Shown here: positions 37,828 to 46,558 of the stretch, one piece after another
Position numbering within the stretch: position 1 is the first letter of the stretch
Layout: each line of letters opens with the position of its first letter
NCBI GenBank assembly: GCA_029225065.1
Contig: JAQXVT010000080.1
Location: 37,399 to 101,398, forward strand
Origin: Lachnospiraceae bacterium
GTDB lineage: Bacteria; Bacillota; Clostridia; Lachnospirales; Lachnospiraceae
Direction: 5' to 3'
Length of the DNA stretch: 64,000 bases
The notes under the pieces: model-generated
What the model was told of the DNA's origin: nothing
Seen by the model: only the letters and a program-made list of their open reading frames with translations
Database searches by the model: none
Position numbers and translations under genes: made by a program

Positions 37828-39027
37828 ATGGAAGCATATCTGGACAATTCTGCGACAACGCGCTGTCTGGAATCAGTAAAAGAGATTGTAGTAAAAACAA
37901 TGATGGAGGATTACGGAAATCCATCTTCGAAGCATATGAAGGGCGTGGAGGCCGAGCGTTATCTGAAGGATGCGCGGGAGATTATCGCAAAATCCCTGAA
38001 GGTAAATGAGAAAGAAATCTATTTTACCTCGGGCGGCACAGAGTCCAACAACTGGGCGCTGATTGGCGGTGCGTACGCGAAGCGCCGTGCCGGAAAGCAT
38101 CTGATTACGACAGCGGTGGAGCATGCGGCGGTGCTGATGCCGATGCAGTTTCTGCAGGAGCAGGGATATGAGATTACGTTTCTTCCGGTCGATGAAAAGG
38201 GCCATATCAGCCTTGAAGATCTGGAGCGCGCCATTCGCGAGGATACGATCCTGGTGTCCATGATGATGGTCAACAATGAGATCGGAGCGATTGAGCCGGT
38301 TGCAGAGGCAGGGGCGCTGATCAAAAAGAAAAATCCGGATATTCTGTTCCATGTAGATGCAATTCAGGCATATGGAAAGCTGCCGATCTATCCGAAAAAG
38401 ATGAACATTGACCTGCTTTCCGTCAGCGGACATAAGATCCATGGCCCGAAGGGCTCCGGTTTTCTGTATGTGAGCGATAGGGCACACATCAAGCCGCTGA
38501 TTTACGGAGGCGGACAGCAGAAAGGCATGCGCTCCGGAACAGACAATGTGCCGGGAGCTGCTGGGCTTGGTGAGGCCGCAAAGCAGACATTTGCACACTT
38601 TGAGGAAAGCCATGCACACTTCCTGGAGCTGAAGCAGCGGATGATCGACGGACTGGAGCAGATCGGATCAGAGCTGGAAGTGCTTCGCGCAGGCAAAAAA
38701 GAATATCCGGCGGTGATTGTGAATTCGCAGAGGGGAGAAGCAGGCGCGCCGCATATCGTGAGTGCTTCGTTTCCGGGCGTGCGCAGTGAGGTGCTGCTGC
38801 ATGCGCTGGAGGAGAAAGGCATTTACGTATCGTCCGGATCTGCATGCTCTTCCAATAAAAAGCTTCCGGTGAGCACCGTATTAAAAGAGATTCATCTGGA
38901 GCAGCCGCTGTTGGAATCAACCCTGCGCTTCAGTTTCAGCCGGTTTACGACGGAGGAAGAGGTGGAGTATGCGTTGTCAGCGCTGCGGGAACTGCTTCCG
39001 GTGCTGCGCAAATATGCGAGACATTGA
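37828..39027 (+). CDS. Cysteine desulfurase (NifS/IscS family), ThiI partner
   Basis: 399-residue PLP enzyme that takes sulfur from cysteine. N-terminal YLDNSATTRC, the cofactor region with TSGGTESNNWAL, the PLP lysine in SVSGHKIHGPKGSGFLYV (~204) and the persulfide cysteine in SSGSACSS (~324) are all present. The location immediately before thiI suggests that it feeds sulfur to 4-thiouridine and perhaps thiamine synthesis, as with NifZ in Bacillus, rather than being the main Fe-S cluster desulfurase. The start is the ATG with GAGGAAAC upstream. Confidence 0.92.
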   Translation: MEAYLDNSATTRCLESVKEIVVKTMMEDYGNPSSKHMKGVEAERYLKDAREIIAKSLKVNEKEIYFTSGGTESNNWALIGGAYAKRRAGKHLITTAVEHAAVLMPMQFLQEQGYEITFLPVDEKGHISLEDLERAIREDTILVSMMMVNNEIGAIEPVAEAGALIKKKNPDILFHVDAIQAYGKLPIYPKKMNIDLLSVSGHKIHGPKGSGFLYVSDRAHIKPLIYGGGQQKGMRSGTDNVPGAAGLGEAAKQTFAHFEESHAHFLELKQRMIDGLEQIGSELEVLRAGKKEYPAVIVNSQRGEAGAPHIVSASFPGVRSEVLLHALEEKGIYVSSGSACSSNKKLPVSTVLKEIHLEQPLLESTLRFSFSRFTTEEEVEYALSALRELLPVLRKYARH

Positions 39028-39100
39028 TTTGAAACTGAGAAAACAGTGAAATGGCTGCTTTGGCAGACGTATGCAGAAGAGGAAAGTGCAAAAAGAAGCT

Positions 39101-39130
39101 TTGACTTGTTTTGCTTCAGGAAAGCATAAT
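39101..39130 (+). promoter_or_regulatory. Possible thiI promoter
   Basis: TTGACT, an 18-bp spacer and CATAAT, in the 180-base gap after the desulfurase gene. ThiI may thus have its own transcript. Confidence 0.5.
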
Positions 39131-39156
39131 TGAAAATGTATATGTATCCGGCAAAA

Positions 39157-39190
39157 CAGAGAAATACAGAGAAATACAGAGAAATACAGG
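39157..39190 (+). repeat. 10-bp tandem repeat in the thiI leader
   Basis: The unit GAAATACAGA occurs three times in a row (last copy ends GG), with a partial copy before. It lies 20 bases before the thiI start codon. Confidence 0.8.
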
Positions 39191-39210
39191 AAGAAGGAAA
39201 GGGATTACAC

Positions 39211-40395
39211 ATGTTTAAGACATTTCTCATTAAATATGGAGAGATCGCGATCAAGGGAAAGAACCGCCATCTCTTTGAGGACGCGCTGGTGCGTCAGATC
39301 CGTCATGCATTAAAAAAATGTGACGGGACATTTACTGTATATAAGGAGCAGGGCCGCATTTTTGTGGACTGTGAGGGAGAATACGATTATGAGGAGACCG
39401 TCGGGCATCTGCAGCATGTCTTTGGTATCGTCGGAATCTGCCCGGTTATGCAGGCGGAAGATAAGGGCATCGAGGCGCTGGGAGATGACGTGCTGACGTT
39501 TCTTAAGAACGTCTATGACCTGGAGCATCAGACCTTCAAGGTGCATACGCGCCGTGCGAACAAGCGGTATCCGATCGAGTCAATGGAAGTGAATGCAATC
39601 CTTGGCGAGCGTATTTTGAAAGAATTTCCGGGGCTGAAAGTCGATGTGCATCATCCGGAGATCATGGTTTACGTGGAGCTTCGCGAGAGCGGAAAGATCT
39701 TTATTTACTCTAAGATTATTCCGGGACCGGGCGGAATGCCGGTTGGCACAAATGGAAAGGCGATGCTGCTGCTCTCCGGCGGAATCGACAGCCCGGTGGC
39801 AGGTTATATGATCTGCAAGAGAGGCGTCAAGCTGGATGCAACCTACTTCCATGCACCGCCTTATACGAGCGAGCGTGCAAAACAGAAGGTAGTAGACCTG
39901 GCGAGAAAGCTGACGCCGTATGCCGGACCAATCAATCTCCATGTGGTCAATTTTACGGATATTCAGCTGTATATTTATGAAAAGTGCCCGCATGACGAGC
40001 TGACCATTATCATGCGCCGCTATATGATGCGGATTGCGGAGCATTTTGCAAAGGAGACGGGTTCTCTGGCGCTTGTAACCGGTGAGAGTATCGGACAGGT
40101 AGCAAGCCAGACGATGCAGAGCCTTGCCGCGACGAACGCTGTGTGCGAGATGCCGGTATTCCGTCCGCTGATCGGTTTTGACAAACAGGAAATTATTGAT
40201 ATCTCCGAGAAGATTGATACGTACGAAACATCGATCCTGCCGTATGAGGACTGCTGTACGATTTTTGTGGCAAAGCATCCTGTAACGAAGCCGAATATTC
40301 ATATCATTGAAGCATCTGAGCGAAAGCTGGATGAAAAGATTGATGAGCTGGTAAAGACTGCGATCGAGACGACAGAGACGATCTGGGTCGAGTAA
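39211..40395 (+). CDS. thiI: tRNA 4-thiouridine synthetase ThiI
   Basis: 394 residues: ferredoxin-like domain (MFKTFLIKYGEIAIKGKNR), THUMP domain, and a PP-loop ATP pyrophosphatase with LLSGGIDSPVAGYM. The EDCCTIF segment near the C-terminus carries the conserved cysteine; there is no C-terminal rhodanese domain, as is usual in Firmicutes, so sulfur is probably handed over directly by the neighbouring desulfurase. AAGGAAAGG precedes the ATG. A longer start at 39130-39136 is in frame but would translate the tandem repeat and is unlike the family. Confidence 0.95.
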   Translation: MFKTFLIKYGEIAIKGKNRHLFEDALVRQIRHALKKCDGTFTVYKEQGRIFVDCEGEYDYEETVGHLQHVFGIVGICPVMQAEDKGIEALGDDVLTFLKNVYDLEHQTFKVHTRRANKRYPIESMEVNAILGERILKEFPGLKVDVHHPEIMVYVELRESGKIFIYSKIIPGPGGMPVGTNGKAMLLLSGGIDSPVAGYMICKRGVKLDATYFHAPPYTSERAKQKVVDLARKLTPYAGPINLHVVNFTDIQLYIYEKCPHDELTIIMRRYMMRIAEHFAKETGSLALVTGESIGQVASQTMQSLAATNAVCEMPVFRPLIGFDKQEIIDISEKIDTYETSILPYEDCCTIFVAKHPVTKPNIHIIEASERKLDEKIDELVKTAIETTETIWVE

Positions 40396-40416
40396 AAACG
40401 AAATAGAGGTATAAAA

Positions 40417-40445
40417 AAGCTGCTGCAGGAATCCTGCAGCAGCTT
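40417..40445. terminator. Terminator between thiI and the HPr-like gene
   Basis: A 14-bp perfect stem AAGCTGCTGCAGGA/TCCTGCAGCAGCTT. The T-run lies on the - strand (TTTTTTAT), so it best serves the HPr-like gene, but it may also end thiI. Confidence 0.9.
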
Positions 40446-40513
40446 ATAAAATCATTCTTATTTTTATCACACATCAAAATGCGAAGCATTCTGTCAGTGT
40501 GACCAATCCATCA

Positions 40514-40744
40514 TTAGATAATGTACGGAGCAAGAACCGTCATAATCTCATCGATGTTTTCTTCAGCATGGATGTTCAGGTTGATTGGCTTGGACAGGTC
40601 AAGGCTGAAGATACCCATGATGGATTTTGCGTCGATAACGTATCTTCCGGAAACAAGATCGAAGTCATTGCTGAACTTTGTAATATCATTTACGAAAGAT
40701 TTTACCTTATCGATAGAGTTTAAAGAGATCTGAACTGTTTTCAT
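40514..40744 (-). CDS. HPr-like protein without the catalytic histidine
   Basis: 76 residues, the size of HPr, with the regulatory-site motif AKSIMGIFSLDLS intact (Ser41 at the place of Ser46 of HPr). The region that should hold the phosphorylatable His15 (HARPA) reads IDKVKSF, and there is no histidine in the first 57 residues. It therefore cannot carry phosphate in the sugar phosphotransferase system, but could be a regulatory protein phosphorylated on Ser by HPr kinase, as with Crh. GGGAGG precedes the ATG. It is a single gene. Confidence 0.85.
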   Translation of the reverse strand: MKTVQISLNSIDKVKSFVNDITKFSNDFDLVSGRYVIDAKSIMGIFSLDLSKPINLNIHAEENIDEIMTVLAPYII

Positions 40745-40876
40745 TGCTATAATCCTCCCAAATCAGTTTTTTTTGTTACAGCCTCATCTTAACGGCTGAG
40801 CCGGGAAAAGTCAAGCTGAAAACATACGAAGATAACAGTCATTATTCGTTAATTTGCCGAAAACGGAGGAAAAAGA

Positions 40877-42214
40877 ATGAAAAAGAGAGCAGCACTTCAT
40901 AACCTTGGGTGCAAGGTAAATGCATACGAAACGGAGGCCATGCGCCAGCTGCTGGAGGAGGATGGCTATGAGATCGTGCCGTTCGAACCGGGAGCCGATG
41001 TATACGTGATTAATACGTGCACAGTGACCAATATTGCGGATCGAAAATCAAGACAAATGCTGCATAAAGCCAGAAAGATGAACCCGAATGCGATTGTGGT
41101 TGCAGCAGGCTGCTACGTAGAGACGGCAGACGGCGGTGTGGAAAAAGACCCGGCAATCGACATTATTCTGGGAAATAATCAGAAGAATCAGCTGGTGTCT
41201 GTCATTCGGGATTTTGAACAAAAAAGAGGCGGAAAAGGAGCGGAAGAGTCGTCCGGTGCGATAACAAAAAAAATTGATATTAATCATACAAAAGAGTATG
41301 AAAGCCTGATTATTGACCGCACAGAGAGTCGGACGCGTGCAGATATCAAGGTACAGGACGGATGCAATCAGTTCTGCACGTACTGTATCATCCCGTTTGC
41401 AAGAGGACGTGTGAGAAGCCGTGATACGCAGGATGTTCTGCAGGAGGTACGCGCGCTTGCAGCGAGCGGCTGTCATGAGGTGGTGCTGACCGGTATCCAT
41501 TTAAGCTCCTACGGCGTGGACCTGGAGGAAGGTATGGATCTGACGGCTCTCATTGAGGCAGTGCATGAGGTGGATGGCATCTCCAGAATCCGCCTTGGCT
41601 CTCTGGAGCCGGGGATCGTGACTGAAAAATTTGCGTACACGCTGGCAGCGCTTCCAAAGGTCTGCCCGCATTTTCACCTTTCATTGCAGAGCGGCTGTGA
41701 TACGGTTCTGAAACGGATGAACCGCCGTTATACGTCCGGAGAATTCCGGGAAAAATGTGAGCTTCTGCGTGAGGCATTCACGCTTCCGGCACTCACAACC
41801 GATGTAATCGTTGGTTTTCCGGGAGAGACAGAAGAAGAGTTTGCAGTGACAGAAGAGTTCCTGCGTCAGATCAGACTGTACGAGACACATATTTTCAAGT
41901 ATTCGAAGCGCCAGGGAACACGTGCAGCGGTGATGCCAAATCAGGTGGATGAGCAGGTCAAGGCACTGCGCAGTGAGCGGCTGATTGCGCTTGGTGAGGA
42001 AAACCGTCGGTTGTTTGAAGAAAGCTGGATAGGACGGGAAGCAGAGATTCTTTTTGAAGAAAAAAATATGATTGCCGGAAAGGAATATTTTACCGGATAT
42101 ACGAAAGAATATATAAGAGCTGCAATTTTAGCGGATCGCGATTATACAAATGAAACGGTGCGCGGAATTCTGACTGCGGGACCGGCGGAGCATATCTGTA
42201 CGGTGAAGGAATAA
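40877..42214 (+). CDS. mtaB: tRNA t6A37 methylthiotransferase MtaB
   Basis: 445-residue radical SAM enzyme making ms2t6A. The N-terminal MTTase domain supplies the three cysteines of the second cluster (LGCKVNAYE, INTCTVTNIA, AAGCYVE); the radical SAM motif is CNQFCTYCIIPFARGRVRSR; a C-terminal TRAM domain ends the protein. The HNLGCKVN start distinguishes MtaB from MiaB. Found after rsmE in Bacillus too; here the sulfur-transfer genes have come between. Confidence 0.94.
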   Translation: MKKRAALHNLGCKVNAYETEAMRQLLEEDGYEIVPFEPGADVYVINTCTVTNIADRKSRQMLHKARKMNPNAIVVAAGCYVETADGGVEKDPAIDIILGNNQKNQLVSVIRDFEQKRGGKGAEESSGAITKKIDINHTKEYESLIIDRTESRTRADIKVQDGCNQFCTYCIIPFARGRVRSRDTQDVLQEVRALAASGCHEVVLTGIHLSSYGVDLEEGMDLTALIEAVHEVDGISRIRLGSLEPGIVTEKFAYTLAALPKVCPHFHLSLQSGCDTVLKRMNRRYTSGEFREKCELLREAFTLPALTTDVIVGFPGETEEEFAVTEEFLRQIRLYETHIFKYSKRQGTRAAVMPNQVDEQVKALRSERLIALGEENRRLFEESWIGREAEILFEEKNMIAGKEYFTGYTKEYIRAAILADRDYTNETVRGILTAGPAEHICTVKE

Positions 42215-42319
42215 TAGTCAGCTGTTTCACTGCAGAGTCTTATAAGGAATATCATTCTTCATGGACAGATTGTGAATGCCTTGTTTTATCTGCGCATATT
42301 GGATTTAATTGAAGCATGT

Positions 42320-42362
42320 GGGTTACAGGAAATCTGTGACTTGGGTTACAGGAAATCTGTGA
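42320..42362 (+). repeat. 23-bp tandem repeat just upstream of the ireB promoter
   Basis: GGGTTACAGGAAATCTGTGA occurs at 42320-42339 and again at 42343-42362, a period of 23 bp, about two helical turns. Each copy contains the inverted repeat ACAG-GAAAT-CTGT. The second copy ends eight bases before the -35 box. Confidence 0.85.
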
Positions 42363-42370
42363 ATTGTAAC

Positions 42371-42399
42371 TTGCAAGATGAAAAAAGGAATGGTATAGT
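42371..42399 (+). promoter_or_regulatory. Promoter of ireB-ruvX
   Basis: TTGCAA (42371-42376), a 17-bp spacer and TATAGT (42394-42399). The tandem repeat lies directly upstream, where an activator or a repressor could act. Confidence 0.7.
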
Positions 42400-42475
42400 T
42401 AAGAGAATATTGAAAAATTCCGGTTCTTATATTAGAATAGAATAGAAATACAGTTTAGGATAAGGGCGTGAAGAA

Positions 42476-42751
42476 ATGGCAGATATTAATAACACACAAT
42501 ATTTTACTTTTAACACAGACCCGGAGACTCGCGTGAAAATGGTGCTTGATCTTGTTTACAATGCAATGGCTGAGAAGGGCTACAATCCGGTAAATCAGAT
42601 CGTGGGCTATATTATGTCCGGGGATCCGACGTATATTACAAGCTACAAAAATGCACGCAGTATGATTATGAAGGTGGAGCGTGACGAGCTGGTTGAGGAG
42701 CTGCTCAGGGAATATATCAAAAATAAATCCTGGCAGAACGACGGCGAATGA
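42476..42751 (+). CDS. ireB: IreB-family regulatory phosphoprotein (UPF0297)
   Basis: 91 residues with the family sequence throughout: [47 protein letters not shown], then ELLREYI. In Enterococcus IreB is a substrate of the Ser/Thr kinase IreK and affects cephalosporin tolerance; a similar envelope-related role is inferred. Its stop overlaps the ruvX start (ATGA). Confidence 0.95.
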   Translation: MADINNTQYFTFNTDPETRVKMVLDLVYNAMAEKGYNPVNQIVGYIMSGDPTYITSYKNARSMIMKVERDELVEELLREYIKNKSWQNDGE

Positions 42752-43194
42752 TCCGGATCATGGGACTGGATTTCGGTTCGAAAACTGTGGGGGTTGCTGT
42801 GAGTGATCCGCTTGGGATTACGGCACAGGGAATCGAGATTGTCAGACGGACATCGGAGAATAAACTGAGGAAGACGCTTGCAAGAATTGAAGCACTGGCC
42901 GCAGAGTATCAGGTGACGGAATTCGTGCTGGGACTTCCGAAAAATATGAACAATACGAGTGGGGAACGTGTAGAAAAAACAATGGAATTTAAGGCAATGC
43001 TTGAGCGCAGGACCGGATTGCCGGTGCATATGTGGGACGAGCGCCTTACGACAGTAGCTGCGGACCGTACGCTGATCGAAGCCGGTGTGCGCCGCGAAAA
43101 CCGAAAAGAGTATGTAGACATGCTGGCTGCGGTATATATCCTGCAGGGGTATCTTGACAGCCTTGAAAGGAAAAAGAATGACGAAGAAAATTGA
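42748..43194 (+). CDS. ruvX: Holliday-junction-resolvase-like protein YqgF/RuvX
   Basis: 148-residue RNase H-fold protein with [17 protein letters not shown] at the N-terminus, [15 protein letters not shown] and DERLTTVAA; these hold the acidic residues of the presumed active site. It is implicated in 16S rRNA 5' end maturation. Middle gene of the conserved ireB-ruvX-DUF1292 set. Confidence 0.94.
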   Translation: MIRIMGLDFGSKTVGVAVSDPLGITAQGIEIVRRTSENKLRKTLARIEALAAEYQVTEFVLGLPKNMNNTSGERVEKTMEFKAMLERRTGLPVHMWDERLTTVAADRTLIEAGVRRENRKEYVDMLAAVYILQGYLDSLERKKNDEEN

Positions 43195-43441
43195 GTTTTG
43201 CCCGGACGGAGAAACAGAAGCGGTCGGGTTCTTTGTGGTGGAAGAAACCAGAATTGCCGGCGTTTCTTATCTCCTCGTGACAGAGTCAGAAGAAGATGAA
43301 GCAGAAGCATATTTGCTTAAGGATCTCTCAGAGGACGGAGAGGCAGAGGCGCGGTACGTGTTCGTGGAGGATGACGAAGAACTGGAAGCAGTGTCAAAGG
43401 TATTTGCAGAGCTTCTGGATGATGTGGATCTGGAACTGTAA
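43178..43441 (+). CDS. DUF1292 (YrzB-like) acidic protein
   Basis: 87 residues, very acidic, ending in a run of Glu/Asp/Leu. The [10 protein letters not shown] and [11 protein letters not shown] segments are typical of DUF1292 proteins, which almost always follow ruvX in Firmicutes. Function unknown. The start is the ATG at 43178, overlapping the end of ruvX; upstream in-frame alternatives lie deeper within ruvX. The 278-base gap that follows has no recognisable signal. Confidence 0.9.
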   Translation: MTKKIEFCPDGETEAVGFFVVEETRIAGVSYLLVTESEEDEAEAYLLKDLSEDGEAEARYVFVEDDEELEAVSKVFAELLDDVDLEL

Positions 43442-43719
43442 GCGGCGGTGAAGATTATAGACAAATAACTGTTTTGCAGAGTGGCTGCGGAGTCAGTTAA
43501 AAGAGAATATAACTGCAGATGCGGCTGGAAAAGAGAAGAACGCTGCAAAAGCAGTAAGGTATATAAAACAATTAAGAAGTTACTTGATGAAAGACGGGAT
43601 GCACATATCGGTGCGTTCCGCTGTTCGTGTGTTGCTGCGTGGAAATACGGTCTGAAAAGCCGAAAAGACGCTCTTTTAAGATGCTTTTCCGGAGACAGCA
43701 GCAGTTTTGGAGGTGCAGA

Positions 43720-45387
43720 TTGAAAAAAGAACAGACAATGAAACTGAAAATTATTCCGATCGGAGGCCTTGGCCTGATCGGAATGAATATGACCGCATTT
43801 GAGTACAATGAGAGTATCGTGATCGTGGATTGCGGTCTTGCATTTCCGGAAAATGACATGCTCGGTATTGACATGGTAATTCCGGATGTAACATATTTAA
43901 AAGAAAATATCAGCAAAGTAAAAGGTATGGTATTTACTCACGGACATGAGGATCATATTGGTGCACTGCCGTATATTCTCAAAGAGCTGAACGTGCCGCT
44001 GTATGCCACAAAGCTGACCATGGGACTGATAGAGCGTAAGCTGACCGAGCACAATCTGATGCGCGGAACGAAGCGCAAGGTCGTAAAACCGGGTCAGTCG
44101 ATCAACCTCGGAGAGTTCCGCATCGAGTTTATCAAGACAAATCACAGCATTCAGGACGCAGTGGCGCTGGCAATTTACTCTCCGGCCGGTATTGTGGTGC
44201 ATACCGGAGACTTCAAGGTAGATTACACGCCTGTATTTGGTGATGCGATCGACCTGCAGCGTTTTGCGGAGATTGGGAAAAAGGGTGTGCTCGCGCTGAT
44301 GTGTGACAGTACAAACGCAGAGCGCCCGGGCTTTACGGCATCTGAACGTACAGTTGGACGCACAATTGACAACCTGTTTGCAGAGAACCGTGAGCACCGC
44401 ATTATTATTGCAACGTTTGCTTCGAATGTAGACCGTGTGCAGCAGATTATCAACACGGCATATAAATATGGAAGAAAAGTAGTTGTGGAAGGACGCAGTA
44501 TGGTCAACGTTATTTCTACAGCTTCGGAGCTTGGTTATCTGAATATTCCGGACAATACGCTGATTGATCTGGATCAGATGAAAAATTATCCGGATGACCA
44601 GATGGTACTGATTACGACCGGAAGCCAGGGCGAGTCAATGGCAGCGCTGTCCCGTATGGCAGCAAACGTCCACAAAAAGGTTGTCATCAAACCGGGCGAT
44701 ACCGTTATCTTCAGTTCCAATCCGATTCCTGGAAATGAGAAGGCAGTTTCAAAGGTTATCAACGAACTTTCGATGAAGGGTGCAAACGTCATTTTCCAGG
44801 ATGTGCATGTATCCGGCCATGCCTGCCAGGAGGAGATCAAGCTGATCTACACACTGGTACATCCGAAATATGCGCTTCCGGTACACGGTGAGTACCGTCA
44901 TATGAAGGCGCAGGCAACGCTGGCAGAAAATCTCGGCATCCCCAAAGACCACATCTTTATCATGAAGACTGGAGATGTGCTTGAGATGGATCAGGACAGC
45001 GCAAAGGTAACAGGACATGTTCAGACCGGTGCGATTCTCGTCGACGGACTTGGCGTCGGTGATGTCGGAAATATCGTGTTGCGTGATCGTCAGCATTTGG
45101 CTGAGGACGGAATTGTGATTGCTGTTCTGACCCTGGAAAAATATTCAAACCAGATTCTGGCAGGTCCGGATATCGTTTCCCGTGGATTTGTTTATGTGCG
45201 TGAGGCGGAGGATTTGATGGAAGAAGCACGGGAGATCGTAGAGGATGCGATGCAGAACTGTTTGTCTCACCGGGTAACTGACTGGAGTAAGATGAAAAAT
45301 GCGATCCGTGATTCTCTCGGAGAGTTTCTCTGGAAGCGGACGAAACGCCGTCCGATGATATTACCGATCATTATGGAAGTAGAGTAA
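43720..45387 (+). CDS. rnj: Ribonuclease J
   Basis: 555-residue beta-CASP metallo-beta-lactamase nuclease with both 5' exonuclease and endonuclease activity in this family. Zinc motif FTHGHEDHIGALP, second-site residues in HTGDFKVD and CDSTNAERPG, and beta-CASP motifs including TTGSQGE and VHVSGHA. The N-terminal IIPIGGLGLIGMN varies from the common GGLxEIGKN form. The start chosen is TTG 43720 with GGAGG six bases upstream; the first in-frame ATG (43738) has no good ribosome site. YlbF follows four bases later. Confidence 0.93.
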   Translation: MKKEQTMKLKIIPIGGLGLIGMNMTAFEYNESIVIVDCGLAFPENDMLGIDMVIPDVTYLKENISKVKGMVFTHGHEDHIGALPYILKELNVPLYATKLTMGLIERKLTEHNLMRGTKRKVVKPGQSINLGEFRIEFIKTNHSIQDAVALAIYSPAGIVVHTGDFKVDYTPVFGDAIDLQRFAEIGKKGVLALMCDSTNAERPGFTASERTVGRTIDNLFAENREHRIIIATFASNVDRVQQIINTAYKYGRKVVVEGRSMVNVISTASELGYLNIPDNTLIDLDQMKNYPDDQMVLITTGSQGESMAALSRMAANVHKKVVIKPGDTVIFSSNPIPGNEKAVSKVINELSMKGANVIFQDVHVSGHACQEEIKLIYTLVHPKYALPVHGEYRHMKAQATLAENLGIPKDHIFIMKTGDVLEMDQDSAKVTGHVQTGAILVDGLGVGDVGNIVLRDRQHLAEDGIVIAVLTLEKYSNQILAGPDIVSRGFVYVREAEDLMEEAREIVEDAMQNCLSHRVTDWSKMKNAIRDSLGEFLWKRTKRRPMILPIIMEVE

Positions 45388-45391
45388 ACAG

Positions 45392-45751
45392 ATGAAGGAA
45401 ATAGAAAATTGTACGGCAGAGCTTGTAAAGGCGATTCAGGAGAGCAGTGAATATCAGGAATTTTGCCGTATCAGGGATGAAATAGCAAAAGATCCACAGA
45501 AACGGGAGCGGATCAACCGGTTCCGCCGCCATATTTTTGAAGTGCAGAATACGAAAGAATCCGTCGATATGTACGAAGAGATGGAACGGCTCTGCAGAGA
45601 GTATGAGGATTTCCGGCGTGATCCGCAGGTGGATGCATTTTTGCGCAGCGAGTTGCGGGTTTGCAGGATTTTGCAGAAGGTTACAACGAAGATTGCACAG
45701 AGCGTCGAGCTTGACACGCAGGATGTGACAAGTGGAATGATCGATTTATAA
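45392..45751 (+). CDS. YlbF/YmcA-family protein
   Basis: 119 residues, helical, charged. Features of the YlbF family: FCRIRDEIAKDPQKRERINRFR and EYEDFRRDPQVDAFL followed by a leucine-rich C-terminal helix. In Bacillus, YlbF works with YmcA and YaaT to steer RNase Y mRNA processing, sporulation and competence. The direct coupling to RNase J here (four-base gap) supports an RNA-turnover role (inference). Confidence 0.87.
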   Translation: MKEIENCTAELVKAIQESSEYQEFCRIRDEIAKDPQKRERINRFRRHIFEVQNTKESVDMYEEMERLCREYEDFRRDPQVDAFLRSELRVCRILQKVTTKIAQSVELDTQDVTSGMIDL

Positions 45752-45824
45752 AATAGTGAAGAAAGGCGTCTGCCGGAATGCTGTATCGCCGTGGTACAGA
45801 GAACTATTACAGAGAGGAAACAAT

Positions 45825-46484
45825 ATGATCGTACAGGAACGCATGGCGGTTTACATCAATTCACTGGATACCGGGAACGGTCCGTTTCTGGATGCTCTGG
45901 AGCGGCAGGCGCTTCAGGATGAGGTGCCGATCATCCGTCAGGATATGCAGAGCTTTCTGAAAGTGCTGTTGGCGATGCATCAGCCGAAGAAAATTCTGGA
46001 GGTCGGAACGGCAGTTGGATTTTCTGCGCTTCTGATGGCGGATCATACGTCAAAGAATTGCCAGATCACAACGATCGAGAAGTATGAAAAACGGATTCCA
46101 GTTGCAAAAGAAAATTTTAAAAAAGCAGGAATGGAAGGAAAGATTACACTGCTGGAAGGCGATGCCCTGGGGATCATGGGCAGTCTGAATGAGACGTATG
46201 ACATGATTTTCATGGACGCGGCGAAGGGGCAGTACATTCATTTTCTGCCAGATGCGCTGCGGCTGCTTCGCACAGGCGGCGTGCTGGTTTCAGATAACGT
46301 GCTGCAGGACGGAGACATTATTGAGTCGCATTATGCAGTAGAACGCCGGAACCGGACGATTTATAAGCGAATGAGGGAATATCTCTATGTGCTCAAACAC
46401 ACGGACGGTCTGCTGACTTCGATCGTGCCGGTCGGAGACGGAGCGGCAGTGACAGTGAAGCAGAAGGATACGATTTGTCTGTAA
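45825..46484 (+). CDS. trmR: tRNA 5-hydroxyuridine methyltransferase TrmR (class I O-methyltransferase)
   Basis: 219 residues. The SAM motif is ILEVGTAVGFSALLMA; the metal/acidic residues lie in FMDAAKGQY and SDNVLQDG, typical of O-methyltransferase family 3. In Bacillus the orthologue YrrM makes mo5U34 from ho5U34 in tRNA. The following U32 protein would make the ho5U substrate, which strengthens the assignment. The start is the ATG after AGAGGAAA. Confidence 0.87.
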   Translation: MIVQERMAVYINSLDTGNGPFLDALERQALQDEVPIIRQDMQSFLKVLLAMHQPKKILEVGTAVGFSALLMADHTSKNCQITTIEKYEKRIPVAKENFKKAGMEGKITLLEGDALGIMGSLNETYDMIFMDAAKGQYIHFLPDALRLLRTGGVLVSDNVLQDGDIIESHYAVERRNRTIYKRMREYLYVLKHTDGLLTSIVPVGDGAAVTVKQKDTICL

Positions 46485-46558
46485 GTGCAGATGAAAAAAA
46501 CGATTGGAAATATCCACTTTGATTTGTATGACAGCAAGGAATAGAACGGAGAAAAGAT

